The position numbers were made by a program, and so were the translations under genes. Shown here in pieces: positions 61,001-64,000 of a stretch of 64,000 bases of DNA; positions within the stretch are counted from its first letter, which is position 1, and every line of letters starts with the position of its first letter. Origin of the DNA: Flavonifractor hominis (GTDB lineage Bacteria; Bacillota; Clostridia; Oscillospirales; Oscillospiraceae). The notes beneath the pieces were generated by a model. It was not told the DNA's origin, did no database searches, and saw nothing but the letters and a program-made list of their open reading frames with translations. The DNA is taken from assembly GCF_040095835.1 (NCBI RefSeq), contig NZ_JBBMFT010000002.1, forward strand, positions 314,155 to 378,154. The letters are read 5' to 3'.

Positions 61001-64000
61001 CCTGACCATCTATGTGGGCCAGAGCAACAACGTCTCTTTTGACAACGGCACCCACCTGAACCTGGGCCTGTCGGTAGACAGCGGCGCTGTAACCACCATC
61101 AACGCCCTGCCCAGCGGCTATGTGGCCGGCGACAACGGCGCAGCCTGGGGCAGCAGCATCATGCGGGCCGGGCGCACCGTGTCCTATGATCTGACTCTTG
61201 ACGCCGGCGAGCACACCCTGCGGGTGTACGGCATGGACCAGAACCTGCTGCTGCAGAAACTGGTACTCACCGCCGGCAAGGCAAATCCCAAGGATTCCCT
61301 CATTGGCCCCACCCAGACTTACTGCAAGGCCATGGGTGAGCCCCAGCAGCAGAGCCTGGTGGCCTTTACCGGCTATGAGCAGACCATGCTCCTGCCCGGC
61401 ACCATTGCCGCCACCGACTGCACCAACGAAGATGTCACCGATGAGGGCGTACTCCACGCCAAGAGCGGCGTGAGCTATACCTACCCGGTGAAGGTCACCG
61501 CGGACGGCAACTTCCTCTTCACCCTGCTGGGCCAGTCCGCTTCCAATGCCACCGCCACCCTTACCATCGGTGAGCAGAGCGTCACCTTTGCCCTGACCGA
61601 CAGCCAGAGCGTGGTGGAGGGCAGCAAAAACCTGACTCTTACCGCCGGAGACTATACCGTTACCCTGACGGTCTCTGCCGATGCGGATCTCACCTCCTTC
61701 ACCGGCGAGATCTACGACGCTACCGAGGGCCGCCTGGTCACTCTGAGCGGCGTGGGCGGCGACGACGCCAACCTCAACCGGGCTATGGACCGGAAGAAGT
61801 CTACCTCCTGGCAGCCCACGGAGGAAAACCCCTCCATCACCCTGAACCTGTGTGAGACGGCTTATGCCGATCACTTCACCCTCACCGGTGATTTCTCCGC
61901 TGTTACCAGCTACAAGCTGGAGGTAAGCTCTGATGGTGCCCAGTGGACCACCGTCTATGAGTCCGACAGCAAGCCGGTCAACGGTCAGACCGTCTACTTC
62001 CAGGGCACCCAGGCCTTTGCCGGGTCCCAGTGGCGCTTCTCCTTCACCGGCAAAGTGACCGCTCTGTCCGAGATCGAGCTGAACACCTACATGAACTGGT
62101 CTCTGGCCGACGCCGACAAGACCTTTACCACTGGTGGTCTGGACCCCAACCGCGCCAGCTCCGATCCGACCAAGACCGCTGACGGCAACCGCATCGGTCA
62201 CCCCAAGAATAAGAACGGCTGGATCGCTGAGGCCGGCAACCTGACCATTACCTTTGATCAGAACGCTCACCCCATGACTGGCATGTACATCGTAGCCATG
62301 CAGGAATCGGTGGACAACAGCCAGGACGGCGTGATCCCCACCGATACCCTCACCTCTACCAAGGCTCCCAGCGCATATAATATCTCCTATCAGAAGGCCG
62401 ACGGCGAGTGGGTCAACCTGGGCCAGATCAGCAACGGCGGCTCCGGCGGCAACAAGGTGCTCAACTACATCGAGTTTGCCGACGGCGAGTCCGTTTACAT
62501 CCAGGCTGTCAAGATCGATATCAGCGGTTGGGTCCGCGTGATGGAGATCGAGCCGGTGGATCTGCGCTCCTACACCATTGGCGGCACCGCTGACGGCTGG
62601 CCGGAGGACAATCAGCCCATTACTCCCGCCGTACCTGACGCCGATGATCCTTCCACCCTGGGCTATGTAAACCTGGCACAGATGGACGGCGTCACGGTGG
62701 AGCTGAGCGGCTCCTATGAGGGCAATGGCAGCGACCCCGATGGCAAGTATGGCGACCGCCTCATCGATGGCGTTCTGGAGGATGACAACAACTCCCGCGT
62801 CCGTTGGGAAGGCAAGCTCATCACCGAGGAGGATCCTGCCTCCGTGATCATTGATCTGGGCAGCGAGCAGGAAGTCTCCTATGTGGAGCTGGTCAGCCAA
62901 AAGAACGACGGAGACGGCACTCCTGTCAACCGCGACCTGGAGTCTACCCTCACTCCCAGCGCCATGACCTTCTCCTATTGGAACGGCTCTGAGTGGGTAG
63001 AGATTGACTCCATCACCGACAACCACAAGGCCTGGGTGCAGTGCAAGCTGGATCAGAGCATCAAAACCCAGAAGATCAAGGTGGACTTCCCCGCTGACGC
63101 AGCCACTTCCGGCTATGTCCGGGTATTCGAAGTGCTGGTCTGGGGCATTGAGCCCATGGACGAGAGCCTGACCAACTATGCCCTGACCGGCACCGTCTCT
63201 GTTTCCGCCGGCGAAGGCACCTCTGACGGCTCCGTTGTTACTGCCCTGAACGACGACGACGTCACCTACAACAACGGCAAGCGCTGGCGTACCAACGTAC
63301 TGCCTGCCTGGATCGAAGTGGAACTGGCGGAGACCGAGAGCATCCAGCGCGTGGATGTGTTCAGCCAGATGCCCGACAGCGCCAAGGTGGACGGCAAATA
63401 CCCCACTCCCACCGGCGCCACCGAGACCAATCTGGGCCTGAAGGACATTGAACTGTCCTACTGGAACGGCTCCGAGTGGGTCAAGTTTGCCACCGGCGAC
63501 CCGGACAACGTCTATGTCCGCCAGACCTTTACGCTGGACACCCCTGTGGAGACCAACAAGATCCGCATTGACGTGCCTGATACGGCTGCTACTGCTGATA
63601 CTTGGGTACGCCTTATTGAGGTCCAGGTTTGGGGCACCGAACCCACCCAGCCCGAGCCTGAGACCTACGCCGTCACCTACACCCTGACCAACCTGACCGC
63701 CGAGGGCGCTCCCGCCCAGGTGGAGGAGGGCCAGCCCCTGAGCGTGACCCTGACCGCCGAGGAGGGCTACCTCCTGCCCGAGACCGTCACCGTCACCATG
63801 GCCGGTGAGACCCTGACCGCCGGTGAGGGCTACACCTATGATTCCGAGACCGGCAGCCTGTCCATTGCCGCCGTCACCGGCGACGTGGTCATCACCGCCG
63901 CCGGCGAGGCCGAGGTCCTGCCTCCCGTGGTCACCGGCGTGACCGTCTCCCCCGCCACCGCCAGCGTGCAGGTGGGCACCACCCAGCAGTTCACCGCCGT
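58053..64000 (+). CDS. Secreted GH115 xylan alpha-glucuronidase (3' end outside window)
   Basis: At least 1982 residues, still open at 64000. ATG 58053 follows AAAGGAGG, with signal peptide MKRMLSLVLALILVLGLVP. The GH115 catalytic part (about 190-580) shows FGGLNYMFYDHVFELMLRLK, NYLWPAMW, GASHHEPMARA, TIGMRGENDSA, MYYHFDYVGGPR and DAWIVNVGDLKPME. The GH115 C-terminal domain follows (about 926-1076), then several F5/8-type carbohydrate-binding domains (about 1228-1346 and later copies) and Big2-like repeats. GH115 removes (methyl)glucuronic acid from xylan. Much longer than typical GH115 enzymes because of the binding modules; an SLH or other anchor may lie beyond the window. Confidence 0.9.
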   Translation, partial: MKRMLSLVLALILVLGLVPASAVAADMGAEGDIVLADASGAAPIYIDASGPAYDGLSLIAEAVAGDIEAVTGQTPAIVNEEPASGVMIVAGLVNEPLITDLGLSWEISASNDDFKSEQWERYQIQVKEDGGKTMVVVAGSDKLGTIYGLFHITQDLCGVSPWIWWADAKPAHQDTLSFTAAELETTSERPSVSFRGFFLNDENPVLDGFADSHFGGLNYMFYDHVFELMLRLKGNYLWPAMWSNNFNLDGMEGVTGEFAELEKDYHYKLGGVMYVDQHPEDPDESGIVDINALGGEKIDNGTGYLVEGEYPMYLANAVLADRYGIYVGASHHEPMARAGQEWGRFKGQYYNDPTDVIGDDVGVWNYLLNPTNISNFWSDSIARNGSFQNLLTIGMRGENDSALKGEDGHELSTEENTELLKQVLKEQDEILTKFGLEDTPQLIALYKEVENCWYGGSRNNPSAAGDYALRNDPEVTTLLGKDTNRIVMLCEDNNGYLRTLPELDEKDEFNWGMYYHFDYVGGPRTSMWVNTMPLQRTWDNMTMAYDYGVDDAWIVNVGDLKPMELPLSYFMDMAYDFDTYGSSNPNSADEYTLNWVKQQFAGAEGLSEEDYQAMAQLLTDYTDMNGQVKPETLQSSGDPSYSTVNYNEAQEHLAKANSIIDRANALLEKLPKGSELYDAFYELIYYPAVASANVNRVQIFQGLNQLYANRGSTLANAYADLVNAGLALDESLTAEYNTLGGDLNGKDKWYGMMWTTPDYIGKTPTGKDTKPHMNYQGWNAESAAKITPTYVEGTPGSTLMVDVPGTEDIFTDGTTAVLPDFENLFRQAYAVTLSNGGNEALEYTVTNDNDWIKIDGTLSGRFYTGTTLGVSIDWDKVTEDKTGTFTVTSGEQTVTVQVNAKVLDASQASDNAYFPSNGEVVIPSNGYAEKSEAVSGVQWSELEGYGKTGSTMKMLPTYSQDFAAGEGPWMDYKVYLPEGGDYRLTIYVGQSNNVSFDNGTHLNLGLSVDSGAVTTINALPSGYVAGDNGAAWGSSIMRAGRTVSYDLTLDAGEHTLRVYGMDQNLLLQKLVLTAGKANPKDSLIGPTQTYCKAMGEPQQQSLVAFTGYEQTMLLPGTIAATDCTNEDVTDEGVLHAKSGVSYTYPVKVTADGNFLFTLLGQSASNATATLTIGEQSVTFALTDSQSVVEGSKNLTLTAGDYTVTLTVSADADLTSFTGEIYDATEGRLVTLSGVGGDDANLNRAMDRKKSTSWQPTEENPSITLNLCETAYADHFTLTGDFSAVTSYKLEVSSDGAQWTTVYESDSKPVNGQTVYFQGTQAFAGSQWRFSFTGKVTALSEIELNTYMNWSLADADKTFTTGGLDPNRASSDPTKTADGNRIGHPKNKNGWIAEAGNLTITFDQNAHPMTGMYIVAMQESVDNSQDGVIPTDTLTSTKAPSAYNISYQKADGEWVNLGQISNGGSGGNKVLNYIEFADGESVYIQAVKIDISGWVRVMEIEPVDLRSYTIGGTADGWPEDNQPITPAVPDADDPSTLGYVNLAQMDGVTVELSGSYEGNGSDPDGKYGDRLIDGVLEDDNNSRVRWEGKLITEEDPASVIIDLGSEQEVSYVELVSQKNDGDGTPVNRDLESTLTPSAMTFSYWNGSEWVEIDSITDNHKAWVQCKLDQSIKTQKIKVDFPADAATSGYVRVFEVLVWGIEPMDESLTNYALTGTVSVSAGEGTSDGSVVTALNDDDVTYNNGKRWRTNVLPAWIEVELAETESIQRVDVFSQMPDSAKVDGKYPTPTGATETNLGLKDIELSYWNGSEWVKFATGDPDNVYVRQTFTLDTPVETNKIRIDVPDTAATADTWVRLIEVQVWGTEPTQPEPETYAVTYTLTNLTAEGAPAQVEEGQPLSVTLTAEEGYLLPETVTVTMAGETLTAGEGYTYDSETGSLSIAAVTGDVVITAAGEAEVLPPVVTGVTVSPATASVQVGTTQQFTA

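Noticed and set aside
58065..63026. Minus-strand open frame of 1653 codons
   Set aside because: It lies fully antisense to the GH115 gene, starts without a ribosome site, has repetitive Gly/His/Val-rich composition and no domain. It is a codon-bias mirror of the real gene.

Overview
The window looks like chromosome from a high-GC Clostridia gut bacterium of the Oscillospiraceae type (Flavonifractor/Lawsonibacter-like). That placement is inferred from codon usage, SLH-anchored surface proteins, strong AGGAGG ribosome sites, and the tet(O)-tet(40) pair known from human-gut Firmicutes. A roughly 48 kb mobile element is inserted at the 3' end of a tRNA-Val(GAC) gene. A 47-bp perfect duplication of the tRNA 3' half lies at 8205-8251 and again at 56461-56507.

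Left chromosomal flank (1-8173): an SLH-domain remnant, a zinc-dependent phospholipase C-like gene, a complete branched-chain amino-acid ABC importer (livK, livH, livM, livG, livF, all minus strand), and an SDR reductase/alpha-beta hydrolase pair. Right flank (56508-64000): a small DUF6514-like gene, a GntR regulator, and the first 1982 codons of a very large secreted GH115 xylan alpha-glucuronidase.

Mobile backbone (8.2-28.1 kb): two overlapping tyrosine recombinases sit beside the tRNA. Next comes what looks like a nested mobilizable element (about 11.0-21.8 kb) with a large serine recombinase, TnpW, a helicase loader, a replisome organizer, a relaxase, MobC and a tet(O)-tet(40) insertion carrying its own promoter and attenuator. 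The outer backbone then continues with a zinc-ribbon protein, a MobP3-like relaxase with Sel1 repeats, a replication-type HTH protein, an excisionase, a DUF6076 gene that appears frameshifted, and a sigma factor.

Cargo (28.1-56.2 kb): a dense vitamin B12 locus with five cobalamin riboswitches in about 15 kb. It encodes CbiZ (cobamide remodelling), BtuFCD (ABC importer), two small proteins behind a riboswitch, and a riboswitch-controlled 2443-aa SLH surface protein with beta-helix repeats and a DUF4430 domain. An HNH-repeat protein follows behind a short riboswitch. The last riboswitch precedes a 1986-aa SLH protein holding an alpha/alpha toroid followed by a DUF4430 (transcobalamin-like C-terminal) domain, the order found in animal intrinsic factor and transcobalamin. 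Immediately downstream are an SLH-anchored toroid-only protein, a membrane-anchored DUF4430-only protein, EcfT, a TIM-barrel protein and a single polypeptide fusing EcfA, EcfA' and an S component. I read this as a mobile, B12-regulated surface-capture and ECF-uptake system built from bacterial intrinsic-factor-like modules. Its function is inferred from domains, riboswitches and operon structure and has not been demonstrated.
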